Assembly: GCA_030248295.1 (NCBI GenBank)
Contig: JASANH010000850.1
Span: 124,001-188,000 of the forward strand
DNA: 64,000 bases
Direction: 5' to 3'
From: Mesodorylaimus sp. YZB2_4
Lineage: Eukaryota; Nematoda; Enoplea; Dorylaimida; Dorylaimidae
Shown: piece by piece, positions 11,832 through 24,112 of the stretch
Layout: each line of letters starts with the position of its first letter
Position numbering within the stretch: position 1 is the stretch's first letter
Notes under the pieces: model-generated
The model's database searches: none
What the model was told of the DNA's origin: nothing
What the model saw: the letters and a program-made list of their open reading frames with translations, nothing else
Position numbers and translations under genes: made by a program

Positions 11832-14800
11832 ACCGAGTGAAGACAGACTGGGAATGATAAGATGCTCTTATCAACGGAATGCCGACGAGTAAGGCGTCGA
11901 CTTAGAAGATCGTAACAGAAATGATGGCACTGGCTCAAGGTAGCAGACTCGAGTCGTTCGCACGCACTGGTCGACTTCTTTACTTTCTTGGTTGTTCAAT
12001 CACAAAATGCACCAAAAACGAGTCAGTTTTTTTCGAGGGTTTCTCCAGACTTAGACGTTGAAGCGCGACCACACTGTCCAAAGTCTGAAAATAGCCAGAA
12101 GTCACAAATTTATCGACACACCATGGGCGTAAGGTAATGTATAGCCATTAGGCCTAACAGTGGCCACGCAGGCGCTGATATAATTTCCGAGCGCCGCGAA
12201 AACTGTTCCCAGAGGAGAATAGGCGTAGATAACTACGTCCACTCTATCCATTCTGAACAGTTTAATCACCGGGGGGGGGGGGGGGGGGGGAATTGAAGCG
12301 CAAACTAACTAGCTCTCATAAAACGCGTCCACTGCTCCACTATCCAAACTATGGCCTTGGAGCGGGGGAGCCATTGGCGAGAATTCTAACGACTGACGGG
12401 AGGACTCTAAAGCGCCAATGCGATCCTACTGTCAACATCGCACTCAAGCCGATCCGAAGAAAACAAAAGCTTCAGCCAGCCGGCAACGAACGAGACCCAT
12501 TGTGACACTGAATAGCTAGCACAAATTCATTAAATTTTTAGAACAGGTGAATGTGCTGGATCGAATGACATTCTCAAAAGGGCTTTTTGGCGCTTACGCG
12601 AAAATAGAACGACAGCTAAGAGAGCCTGCCCGCCATCCTCCCAAACGTATTCCATGATCTCAGTCTCTAGCAATAAGTAGTACGAGGTAGGGTTTTTGGG
12701 AATGAAAACTATACTCCCCAGTCAGGTGACCGCGGGTAGTGGTAAACACGATTAGCTGACCCGTAAAATCAGGCAAGGGTCTCGAAAACACCATCTTTAT
12801 TGCCTATATTTTTAAATAAGGGCCATCTTGCTGATTCACTGATCGCTCGACGCAAAGTGCGTCCGCAGGTCTGCCATGGTACGGATGTCTTACTCTCTCA
12901 TACCTCGAATAGCTAAGTAAATGTGGGAGAGACAAGAGACAGCGCAATCGGGTCGAGCGTGAGGTACGGCCAGTCTCCGACATCCCGTTCCCCACGAGTT
13001 ATGCAGGCGGGGTTGCGCAAAAATCACTCATCTCAGCTTCTGTTCCGTTCTCGCACCACAGAGCGGCAGCCAGAAATCACGTAAGCTAAGCCGCATTCAA
13101 CACATGTCGCCCTCAGCCGTACCGAGACTAACAACTGAGTGGTGGACTAAAGCCTTTCCTTTCTGACTATGTCGCCCCGACTCCTTGGAGGTAAAGACGA
13201 AAGTGCCATCGATTCGTGCTCCATCAACTCGAGTCCGCACTCCCACAATTTCCGATTGTCCAAGCAGACGGCAATGACAAATAGTCCATATTTCCCATAA
13301 ACTTTCTCTATACCAACTACTGAGACAGAATAAATTTCTCGCCAGTGCACCTGCCACGTAGACAAGGAGGTGGTCCGGCAGCTTCAATATCCTTTTAAAC
13401 CCGTTATCGCTGCTTTTTTCAAGCACTCTGAAAACCTACCTTGCAAAGCATAGGTCAGTGAAATCATGGTGAGCCCATGAAGCTCAAGCAGTGTCCCAGA
13501 ATCCACAGAAGTGTGTGAAATTTCTCCTCTCAAGTAATTTATCCGCGCCGATGAGTGCCAGAGAAGTCAACTTCTAGAATGATGCATCAACAAGCGACCT
13601 ACGACCCAGCCTCAAGAGCAGGAGTAGTTATCGGCCTTTTTGAGAAAACATCCTCATAAAATTCAGCCATTGGCCGGGCCTTTCCCAACCACACATCTCC
13701 AACTGATTGAACATATCAGTTAAAACTCGGCTGACACGCCTAGCTAGCTATAGGGTTGACAGGCGAATTTTCCAATGTCGGATTCAACCTTTACCGTGCT
13801 TGAAGGCTTGTCGGCCAGAGTATGCCATCTTTCCCCTCCACCACCAAGCCAGACGAAAAAGCTTTTCAGCACGATTCAGGCTGACTTCATAAGTATATTG
13901 ACCGCTTGTGTCAGAATGAAAACGAAGACAGCCATTCGAGCAAGAAATTAGCTTACGTTTAAAAGGCGCATGAGGTCTGTCCAACAATGTAAAACACGAA
14001 AGTCAAAGACGCGCAAAGCCGCCGAGAATTCTTAGTAGAACCAAGAGAAGCGTTTGGCCTCTGCGAGGATCGACCAAGGAAGACGACGTTTTGGCGCCGT
14101 TCTTTAAGTAAAGCAATGAAAGAATTTTCGCCTTGCATCAACGATTCCGGCTGACTCTTGACAGGGGCTTCCAACCGCCTCTGGGGCTTCTCATTCATCG
14201 GAAGAATGACAGCCGGCCTGCCAGAGCCATTGCTGCCCCCCCCCACCCCGACACCATCCTTCCTTCCCCACGCTCCATCATAACGCAAGAAAAATAACAG
14301 CTTTTGGCTTTTTCCAGCTTACTCAACCAAACATTTTGCCCATGGCACGCAAATCACAAAAACTACAAGAAGCACTCCAAACTATTTCCTTTTTCCCCAA
14401 AGGCCAAAGCAAACTGAAATAACAAAATTTGGTGACACTCCCACAACACGCTCCTCGTCTCCAATCAACTTTGGTCATGAGTAGAGGCAACCTCAGAGAT
14501 CACTTGTCGGATGGAAACAGGCACTGAGCCAAAGTATTCCGCGAGATTGCATTGCCAAAGAGGAGCAGGTACAGGAAATTCCAGTGTAGGCTCGCTAATT
14601 AATTACCTCTGGCGACTTGAGCCAATTACGACAGATGGGCCATTTCTAAACGAGCTAGCCAGTTGACTTGGAAACGTCCATGCATGAATCCGGACACGAT
14701 TTTACCTAGTGCTCACTATCTCAAAACTCGAGTGCTCTCTTTCAGAGCCCTCGGCTTTCTCCTCAATAGGCCCCTGTTGAAATTGGCCATTTACTGCTCG

Positions 14801-17228
14801 CCCTGTACTACGTACTACAATGCATAGCCTGGTCCATAAACATAGATCTAGCTCAAAATTTAATCACCAGAACCGTCTCTGGGCCGAATCTAGATTCGGT
14901 TAGCTCATTATTTTCCCTCGTCTCAAGAATCGATAAGTTTGGTCTCCCTCCTCACCCTGTACATAATGCAAGGGTTCTAGTAAGCGTGCCTCGTTTCTAA
15001 GGGATAACATGCAGCTGAGAGCGTTTACGCCCATGAATGACTTATCAATTTGCATGCGGGTACAATACATGAAAATGGCACTGATCCACCAATGCTTTCT
15101 TGCAAATGCCAGGGGCATTCCAATGAGCATGCTCTGACTAGCGCGATAGATAATCTGACGAAATAACATTGTCATCTTCACAGCGCCAACTTACTTCTTT
15201 TCTCCGCATGGCAGTTTTTAAGCTTCTCGTGCTGATTTTCTACATGCGATAAATGCCGCCTTCTCAAGGACACGGAGTCTCAGATGACGAGTTCACGTCT
15301 TAGGAAAATCCTGAATCCAAAATTCGACTGCTTGCTGCCGTTGTCCGCCGCATAACCGCCGTCTTTATCTTTTTAGGCAGAATCCTCTCCTGTCTTGCCA
15401 GCCAAAAGCTTCTTTCCCCCATCATCTCAATCACGAGATGTATCTCGTATTGACTGCGAAGGCTCGAGTCGCCAGCACGTGTTAAAGAAGCATGAACTTC
15501 TTGACTTCGATAAAACTGATTAAAGGGGAAGGAAAAACACGAGTTGGCTATAAACAAAACGTGGCGAATGGCGCGGGGTTTGAGTCTCCTTTCGCTGCCT
15601 ACTAGCTCGCGGTCAAGACTAGGATTTGTTTCACAAAACTCACTCGTCTTGTCTCTCGAGGAAGCCAAAAATTGAAGAACGCGAAAACAAGCTTCGAGCT
15701 GATCAAGGAGTGACAAAAAGAAGTTGGCCAAGAATATACGCTTTCTGAAGCGACTAGCGAATTAATTCTTTTCCAGTGCTCGGGAGAAATCCCTGCGCCT
15801 GCGGCCGCTTGAAACTCATTTTCTGTTCAGCCTCGAGTAAAACATGTTTGCGTTAAAGGCAATGTCCCATGCAATGCTAGGAGGACGGATGGGAAAGACA
15901 AAACTGGGTTACTTTATTCTTGCCATCTGCCCCCCGTTGAGGTGGGAGAGAAGAAACCCCCACGAGAACTTCTTGGCTAATTAGCGACTAGAGCACCATC
16001 TTGCTCGCTCGGCCAGACGTTCCAGGCATAGAAGAACCTGTTTGGACAGACTGCTTGTCCTCAATTCGCCACTTGTTCAAACGAACCAGGGCGGGCTGAA
16101 ATATGATAGGGCCTCATTGATAAGGCCTTTCGCTAATTGGCAGCTCTACTGTAAGCAGCACAGCCAGAGCACAAGGCAACGATAGTGTCAAAAATGATTT
16201 TATAAGGAATATTGCACCTGTTTCATGAATAAGCGCGGTGACATTTATAACATGTGATACCTTGTTGTTGCCACAATGGCGGATTGAGCGTCTCTCTCCT
16301 CAGTTGTTTTCCATTAGTCTACATCTCAAGCTGAGTGCTAGCGGGGGTTGGTCGAGTGACTCCCGTCTCCTAACACCCACAACGAATAGCCAATGATTTA
16401 TGTGACAGGACATCGAAAGGGTAATGAATAATGCTCAGCGTTATGCCAGCAGTACGTACGTATAATTTATCTTATGCTAATTGTAAGGCAGCTGAGTCGA
16501 AAAGCTCATTGAAAATCACAAATATCGTCTCGTGAGCCACGATGCGCTCTCCAATCGCACATTGCGCCGTGCCAGACAAGCAGAAAGTAATGAAGATGGC
16601 CACCGCAGAAAGTAATTTCCTTTTGCGAGACTGTTTAGATATGCACGACGATCAGGAAAGCAGTAGCGAGTCAGGTGCGGTGAATCAGCCGGAATTGATG
16701 TGCTGCAGCCGGAAATGAGATCTGGAGCGATTCGAACGTGGGCGTATTGACAAGAAGCTTGTATCAAGGCCCAAGCCATGGGTAGCCAGTCTGGTATGGG
16801 TCAAGGCTGTCGGACAAGTTTACGCCAAATTACCGAAATTCGGCGCAGATCTCTTCTGCAATTCAATGAACCTGGAACGCGTTCCTTGCGAACAATGCCG
16901 GCTGCGGTTAGGGGTGCTAAGTTTGGAATAAAGCTGCACTAAAAACACATTTGTGGTGTCTGACCGTAAGAAAAGTCAAGAAACTGAAGCCAGGTATCTG
17001 GCATCTTAAAATGAAAATGAGGCAATTTCATCTACATTACGGAAATACAGTAGGTATACTGTAAATGCCAGGACAAAACATTACACTGCATATCATTTAC
17101 TGTACACTATCTTGCGCGAATGCCCAGCGTTTGTTAGACCCAAGATCGAGCAAGGTTATTCGCCAGTCAGCTCCCGTTGCGTGCGGTCGGTTCGTTCATA
17201 CGTGACCAGCGACAGTCACTTTTCCGAA
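11832..17228. other. 5.4-kb stretch without a recognisable gene
   Basis: This is the largest gap in the window. I read both strands and find only short ORFs without family resemblance. It lies upstream of both the calmodulin gene (-) and the BAR gene (+), so it may hold their promoters, 5' UTR exons or long first introns. No tRNA, snRNA or transposon signature was found. Confidence 0.5.
12271..12290 (+). repeat. poly-G tract (20)
   Basis: Uninterrupted run of 20 G. Its length is likely to vary between reads and individuals, and it could form a G-quadruplex. Confidence 0.9.
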
Positions 17229-18033
17229 ATGGCGTTCAGTCGTCTCACGACGAAGGTGAAACAGGCCGTCACTGATGCTGAAAAGACGACGCTGGACCCA
17301 ACGATGAAAGAAGGCTTCCGCCAATTCGAAGAAACGACGACGTTCGGGGACAAGATTCAAGGTGCAGCCCGAGACGCGCTCCCGATCGTCGGCGCCATGA
17401 ACAAGATGACGAAAACGGAATCGCTGGGAACGCTGATCAAACAGGCCGCATCCAAGTACGGAACGGAGAAACCTGAAGCTGCGTAAGTCCTTTTATTTGG
17501 TTCGTTTGTTTCAGCGCACAGTCTTCTCATTTCAGGGGACTGCTGCAGGCTGGCGAGATCTGCATGGCCATCGGGAAAGAAGAACGTGCGCTGCTGCAGA
17601 AGACCGAGCAGGAAGCGTACTCCCTGATAAAGGAGGTGCACAACTTCCACGAAACACTCAAGAAGGAGAGGAAGAACCTCGAAAACGCGGCAACCGACAT
17701 GGACGGAGCCAAGATCAAAGCGAAGAAAGGCGGCGACAAACCAGACTTGACGGTAAGTATACGCACTTTCGTTCCACTTGGGTCTAACTGCTGTGGTGTA
17801 CGGCCTTCCATCCCTCACCACAGAGAGATAGAGAACAGCATTTTTAGGCCAAACTGGAGGAAACGACGCGCAAGTACGAAGCCCAGAAAGCCCAAGTCGA
17901 AGGAATGGTGGCCCTGCTTCCGCAGTACCGCGACAAACAACGCCAAGCCGCCAAAGCTCTGCTCGAAGCGTTGCAGCAATTCTATCAGAACGCGGCCCAC
18001 TCCATCGAAAGCCAGATCGCTTCGGTCGGATGA
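17229..18033 (+). CDS. BAR-domain protein, endophilin-like, no SH3
   Basis: Three exons, 17229-17482, 17536-17752 and 17848-18033; the sum is 657 bases, 218 residues. The protein is almost wholly charged amphipathic helix with heptad spacing. AEKTTLDPTM near residue 15 resembles the endophilin segment EKTELDPHF that follows helix 0. The middle block (GEICMAIGKEERALLQKTEQEA ... KKERKNLENAATDMDGAKIKAKK) matches the BAR central helix, including the LDxAKxKxKKAK motif. BAR dimers bind and bend membranes during endocytosis or organelle shaping. Endophilins carry a C-terminal SH3 domain; here the stop follows directly after the last helix, so this is a BAR-only protein. The start is the first ATG after a TC-rich leader. 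Confidence 0.75.
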
Positions 18034-19628
18034 TCAATCGGCGAACAGTGACACGACAAGTGAACAGATGATCTGATGATCCGTGATGAAGCGATGTTGT
18101 GTCCGTGTGCTCTGCCCAATGTGATGCCATGCTCCAGCTCGATGTGGAAGAAAAAAGTTCGAAATCCGTGTGCACGGGTGGACATACCGTGTATTCACAT
18201 ACAGTAAACAGTACAGCTACTCTTGGGACTTATTAGTACCAGAGAGTAGAAGGTGGCGCCACAGTCATATACGAGCACAGTAAATCTTCACTTATCTTCA
18301 CTTCACTTCTGTATCTTATATCCCTTACTCCCTTAAAACCCTCTAGCCACCAAGGTAAAACAGGTGAGGATTTTTGTAAAAGCGCTATCATTGGTTGACC
18401 AACGGATGAGTGACACTGCGTCAGCTACTGTATGTGTGCTAAGTAAGAGTAGGGCCTTACACATTCTAAATTCGTGGTAAATGTGGCCGCTCATAGTTTT
18501 TTGACTTGTTCATCATACTGCACTTCACTGCTCGCTCTGACTTGATCGCATTGCTCTTCAGTGCGAGTTTCTGATCTCTCGCACTTTTCCGAAGCGGGTT
18601 TGCTACAATTTTATACAGTACAACAGTAGCGTCCCTCTGTGCGTCTCCACTAGGAGCACCTCCACGCGAGGGCATCCTGGACAGGACACCGACTTCCTCG
18701 GACTATGGCGGATGGGCTGTGAGCCCCGTCAGTGTTGGAGAGCAGAGATTGTCTTCTTGTTTGACTTCACCAGGGATCACCCGACTGAACCCGGGACGAG
18801 CCCAGCCGCTCGCTACCAAGCAGTGCGGGTGGACGAAAGCCAAACCGCCTGCACTACTGCGGCAGCAACCTGAAAAATGGGAACCTTCTCTACCGTTTTT
18901 GCTTTATTTCCGCCGAGTACAGTCGCCTGATACATTTCTCTCTTTCGCTTTTTTCGTTGAATTTTCGATAAATTTGTTTGCTAGAAGTGAAAAATGCAAG
19001 GAGACTCTGCCACACAATAATAATAGACGTGATACTGGCATGCCGGCCCCAATAAGATGAAGATGATTCTGCGCAGGAACATATCCCTTCAAAATTTTCT
19101 CCCCCGAACTTGTATGAAAAATCATATTGTCAGAAATCCTATATTTCCCACAAAAACAAGCCATGATTTTTGGTATACAAGAAAGGCCCACTTGCGTGCA
19201 ATAGGGGTGAGCGAGATGCAACACAAAAATACTGCGTAATTTCCGCAGTGCATTGTAAAATATTGATCGCAAGAAGTGCTCCTCGTGCTTGGCAGAGTGT
19301 GCTCAGCCCCCTGCTCCATGGTGCAGCCATGACGTGCTCCTGTCGCGCAGCGGATGCCCATGCAAGAACACTGCCATGACACATTTCCCAGAATCAGCCT
19401 AGACTGGGACAGGGCGGGGTGAGTGTCACGTGCTGACAGGTGTCGGCCTGTGATTGGCCGATCCTTGACGCACCTGAGTCTCTGAGCCAATAGAAATCCC
19501 TGCTTGGCATCGTCGAAAACTCTCTGTGATCGTTTCTATTTTTCGCCCAGTACAGTCGCCCTACGAGTTTTCTCTCCCGAGCGTTTTCGTAAACTATCGT
19601 AAAATTTTTGCTTTAAATTTCGAAAAAA
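18034..19628. other. intergenic, PIWI upstream region with a repeated block
   Basis: No gene recognised. AGTACAGTCGCC occurs at 18916-18927 and 19549-19560, each followed by a similar pyrimidine-rich stretch. The second copy lies 69 bases before the PIWI start codon, so it may mark a core promoter or 5' UTR that has been duplicated. Confidence 0.45.
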
Positions 19629-22600
19629 ATGTCGTCGACTGCGCCGAAGTTTCCGACGGGCTTCGGCGACGGCGAGGTTGGAAAAGCCACTTTCTTTGAA
19701 TTTTTGCGCTTTTGCTCACTTTTTCGTTTCAGAATCGCGTGACGAGCGGAATGGCGAATTTGGCCATCGGCGGGGAAGTCGGAGGCGGAGATCGCGGCGG
19801 AGAGCCGAGCGGTTAGCTTTTTCCTTTTTTGAATTCTATGAATAAATTCCTTCAATGCTCGCTGTTTTTTTTCGTAAATTCCCCGATAATAATTTTCTGA
19901 CACCCACGACGCTTCTGTGAAATCTTTCTGCACTCCGACTCGCGATTTCTTTTTCAGACGCGTCTTTCAAGAACATGATATTGCCCGCCATTCGCACTCG
20001 TCCGCAACATTTGGTCGACAAGAAAGGTCAGGTGGTCGTTCAGTTTTTTCGGTTTTTCTTAAAAATTTCGGATTCTTTCAGGCACGGGTGGCACGGAGGT
20101 CACGTGCTTGACCAACTACATCGCCGTGGCCACGCATCCCAAATCCAAGATTTACCAGTACCACGTGACGTTCGCGCCAGTCGTCGACTCCAAAGCCATC
20201 CGTCAGCAAATGGTCCGCGATCGCCTCGATCTGTTCGGCCAAGATCTGGTGAGTCGTTGTTCCCGTGTCTGGGCGGGAGATATGATCCAGTTGTCCCCTC
20301 ATGGGCCCCTTGTTCAGGTGTTCGACGGAATGATTCTCTACCATTCTCGTCTCTTCGACGACGACCCGCTCACTTTCCTCGCCCTGCATCCGATAACGCA
20401 GGAAAAAGTGACCGTGACTGCGAAACTGACGAAGGCCTTGTTGCCCGACGATCCGCAGTGCCTGACCATCTTGAATCTGTGCAATCGTCGGTGAGTGTCC
20501 TTCCGAAGTCGATCATCCAGTTTCCAGGCCGCTTTTTCCTTCAGCATCTTCGAACTCGCCGGTTTTGTCCAGCTGGGACGAAACTATTACAACTGGCGCG
20601 ACGCGTCGGCCATCGAGAGGCACAAGTGAGGCGCAGTCTTGCCCGCCCAGTCCTGCCTCGTTCGATCCTTGTCCTCTTTCAGGATCGAAATCTGGCCCGG
20701 AATGATCAGCGCCATTCGCTGTCACGAGAATCAACTTCTGCTCGTCTGCGAAATGTCGCACAAGATTCTGCGCACGGACACCGTTCTGGACTTGATGAAG
20801 GCCGAGTTCAGCAAAGGCAGCGACCGCCTGCAAGAAAACGTCATGCAAGCTGTGATCGGGTGCACCGTGCTGACTCGGTAAGCCAGCTTTGTCTGGGCGC
20901 TGCCTCAGAAAACGAGTTTCCTTTTCAGCTACAACAACAAGACGTATCGCATCGACGACGTCGTGTGGGACATGACGGTGAGTTGGACGACCTGGTCGCT
21001 CGCGCCCTTTGCACCTCCCTCTTTTAGCCTCGATCCCAGTTTACGTTGGCCGATGGACAAAAGACGACGTTCGCCGACTACTACTACAAAAATTACAACA
21101 AGCGTGTCACGGATCTGGATCAGCCGCTGTTGGTGAGTGCGCTGTCCCCTTCTAGCCTTCATTCGGGAAAGCATTTTGCTTTTAGCTGAGTCGAGGAAAG
21201 CGCAAGGCCAACACCGACCCGTCCGGGGAACCGCAGCTGATTTATTTGGTGCCCGAACTGTGCGCCATGACCGGCCTGACCGACGCCATGCGCGAGAATC
21301 GTCAAATCATGCAGGACCTCGCCCAGCACACTCGAGTCGCCCCGTCGGTGCGCATTCAACACGTGCGACGTTACCTGGCTTCGATGAAACAGTAAGTCGA
21401 GTGTAGACTGAGGAATGACTGTGGCCAGTCTGACCCGTTGCAGGAACCCGGATGCCGTGGGCCTGGTGAGTCGTTGGGGAGTGACACTGGACAGTGACGT
21501 GCTGGCTGTTCGCGCTCGAGAGTTGGATCAGGAAGTGATCTTCTTTGGAAACAACCGTCAAATCAAATACGATCGTTCTCAGTCGGACTGGTCTCGCGAA
21601 TGTCGCTCCATCACGTGAGTCGTTTTCGGGAGTCGTCGTCGTCAGTTTCCGATATCCCTTTTTTAGGCTCGACGATCCTCGCCCGTTGAAGAACTGGCTG
21701 ATTGTGTTCTCTCAGGGCACCAGGTACGAGCACTCGCCAGAGTCGCTCGCCCGTTTTCAGTCCTCGCTTGTGTTGCAGGGCGGCGGCCGAAGAATTGTTC
21801 AAGCACATCAAGGCTTTGGGGCCGAATTCGGGAATCGCGGTGGCCGAGCCGATGACGTGAGTGCTCCTCGAAGTTGGACCATTTCGTGCTTATTTCCACT
21901 GTTTCAGGTTTCAAACGGAGGACGAGACTGTGCGCTCGTTTTTGGAGGGAATCCGTGTGGCGTGCCAGAAGGTCGAGGGCATCCAAGTCGTGGTCGCCGT
22001 GGTGCCGAACGACAACAAGACGCGCTACGATGCTATCAAGAAGCAGTGCTGTTTGGAGCTGAGCAGTAAGACTGGTCTCGGTGGCCGTGTTCGGGCATCT
22101 CATTTCTCCTCGTTTCAGTCCCGAGTCAAGTGGTGAAGGCTCGCTCGCTGGAGAGGAACACGCTGTCGGTTTGCTCCAAGATTCTGCTGCAGGTGAATTG
22201 CAAGATGGGCGGGAGTCTATGGCGAGTGAACATTCCGGTGAGTTGGCCTTTGGAAGTGAGGGGTGTATTTTGAATTGCTGGGGTTTTAGATGAAGAACGC
22301 GATGATCATTGGCTACGACTTGTACAACGATTCGTCGAGCAAGAACAAGAAAGTCGGGGCGGCCGTGTTCAGTCTGAACGAGCACTTCTCAAAGTGGTAC
22401 TCTCAATGTCGGTTCCACGGACAGGCTTCGGAGATGGTCTCCAATCTGACCGAATTCTGCATCAGTAAGACGGCAAACACTCCGTTTTTTGTCTCGCTTT
22501 CAATCGTTTGCCGCTTTCAGACGGTTTGAAGAAATACAAGAGCGTGAACGGGCGTTTGCCGGACCGCATCATTTTGTTCCGCGACGGTGTGGGCGATGGA

Positions 22601-23278
22601 CACATTCCCGTGGTCAACAGCGAAGAACTGCCGCAAATTCGAAAGGCGTTCGCGAGCGTCGGCGGCGAGGACTACAAGTAAGTGTTGCCTGCCGTGGAAA
22701 GAAGTGGAGGCGTGACCAGTCGCTGCTATTTGCAGGCCTCGTTTCGCCTTTGTGATCGTGACGAAGCGTGTGCACACTCGCTATTTCAAGATGGAGAAGG
22801 GTGGTGTCGTGAATCCCGTTCCAGGCACGGTCGTCGACGACGTGATTACGCGTCCCGAACGGTAAGGCTAGGTCAGGAGCTACTGTAGTTTCAATAATCT
22901 CTCTCCTGGTTTCAGCTACGATTTCTATCTGGTTCCCCAATGCGTTCGCCAGGGCACGGTGACGCCGGTCTCCTACAACGTCATCTTCGACGAAAGCGGT
23001 CTGTCGCCGACGAACATGCAGAAGCTGGCCTACAAACTGTGCCACATGTACTACAACTGGCAAGGTGGGTAAAGCTAGGATGCCACGCTTGTGGGGTTAG
23101 CCGGGATGGGCAGAACGTGGGTTACTTGGAAGTCAGCACTTGTGGCATGTTGTGCTTTGCAGGAACCATTCGCGTGCCAGCTCCGTGTCAGTTCGCCCAT
23201 AAGTTGGCGTTTTTGGTGGGTCAGACGTTGCATCAGCCCGTGGACGAGCAGTTGGCCGACAAATTGTTCTTCCTGTGA
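19629..23278 (+). CDS. piwi: PIWI-clade Argonaute
   Basis: piRNA-guided silencing protein, 20 exons: 19629-19676, 19733-19811, 19958-20026, 20082-20248, 20318-20490, 20545-20625, 20683-20877, 20929-20977, 21028-21132, 21186-21391, 21444-21614, 21667-21723, 21779-21856, 21908-22065, 22119-22237, 22290-22464, 22521-22677, 22736-22861, 22916-23064 and 23163-23278. The sum is 2478 bases, 825 residues, usual for PIWI. The PAZ domain lies roughly at residues 235-375 and the PIWI domain at about 530-820. The slicer tetrad looks intact: D in IIGYDLYND (about 595), E in QASEM (about 632), D in FRDGVGDG (about 665) and H in CQFAHKLAF (about 800). The protein ends PIWI-like in KLFFL. The N-terminus has a short [10 protein letters not shown] stretch but no long RG-rich run for Tudor binding. 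Introns are about 50-145 bases. Likely germline expressed. Confidence 0.96.
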
Positions 23279-24112
23279 GAGAGGTCGAAAGAATAAGGTT
23301 CAGGAAGTGTAGTTGACAGAGGTTGATTTTTCGGTAAGAAATGGAGAAATGATATATTGTTGGACAGCATGAAATTCGGTTGGTTAATTCGGCTGTTTTT
23401 TTGTGTGGGGTACATAGCTTTTTGTTTTAAGTTGCCGATTTGCTTTTCCGGAATTAAATATATATTTTCTGATATAGCATATATTTTAAGATTCATAGAA
23501 AACAGGCGAGATGGCTGAGCGTCGGCTGAGGACAAGGACGAAGGGAGACTTCCTCGTATATTGGTCCTCCGTGTTCTACCTATCATAGGTAACCTCGGCT
23601 GCGGTTCAGTCACATTGAAGTCGGCAGGCCTGACGCTCGTAATTTACGGGTACCACCATAAAAACTTTATTGACCTGCCTGTGGCCCTGACGCTTACGCT
23701 CGCCATACTGCTAGCCACTACGGCGAAAGTGCAAGGGATCGAGGATTGGAGATCGGATGAAACGGCGCGCTCGCGTCTTTGTCGCTGCGATATCCCCGTG
23801 GCGTACAGTCCGATGCTAGGTAAAGCTATCTTTAATATTTACGTTTTTGCTGGGGGAGCTAGGTGGTCGGAATCAAATATGGAAGTAATGCATTTAAATG
23901 TCATTCAAGAAAGCCAGAGCGCCGTCCATTGCTGAGTCTGTATGATACATAAACACGCTCACACGTTCCCGATGAGAACATGGACTGCATTAACTCCGAC
24001 CACTGTAACAGACAGACACCGACACAGTTGCATGTGCACGATAGTGCTTCTATACGAGAATAGAATGTCGTGTCAAGACCTCGCCCTGTTGGCAAGCACT
24101 CAAATGACTGAA
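23279..24112. other. intergenic, nothing recognised
   Basis: Lies between the convergent ends of the PIWI gene (+) and the DUF4773 gene (-). Only short ORFs without resemblance. Confidence 0.5.

Noticed and set aside
13097-13426. 109-codon minus-strand ORF in the gene-free stretch
   Set aside because: No family resemblance, no splice context and unremarkable length for random sequence.
17357-18175. 272-codon minus-strand frame over the BAR gene
   Set aside because: Shadow frame; the plus-strand spliced product has BAR character and consistent splice phases.
19975-21027. 350-codon open frame overlapping PIWI exons and introns
   Set aside because: It runs through several PIWI introns in the wrong frame, while the spliced PIWI frame explains the region fully.
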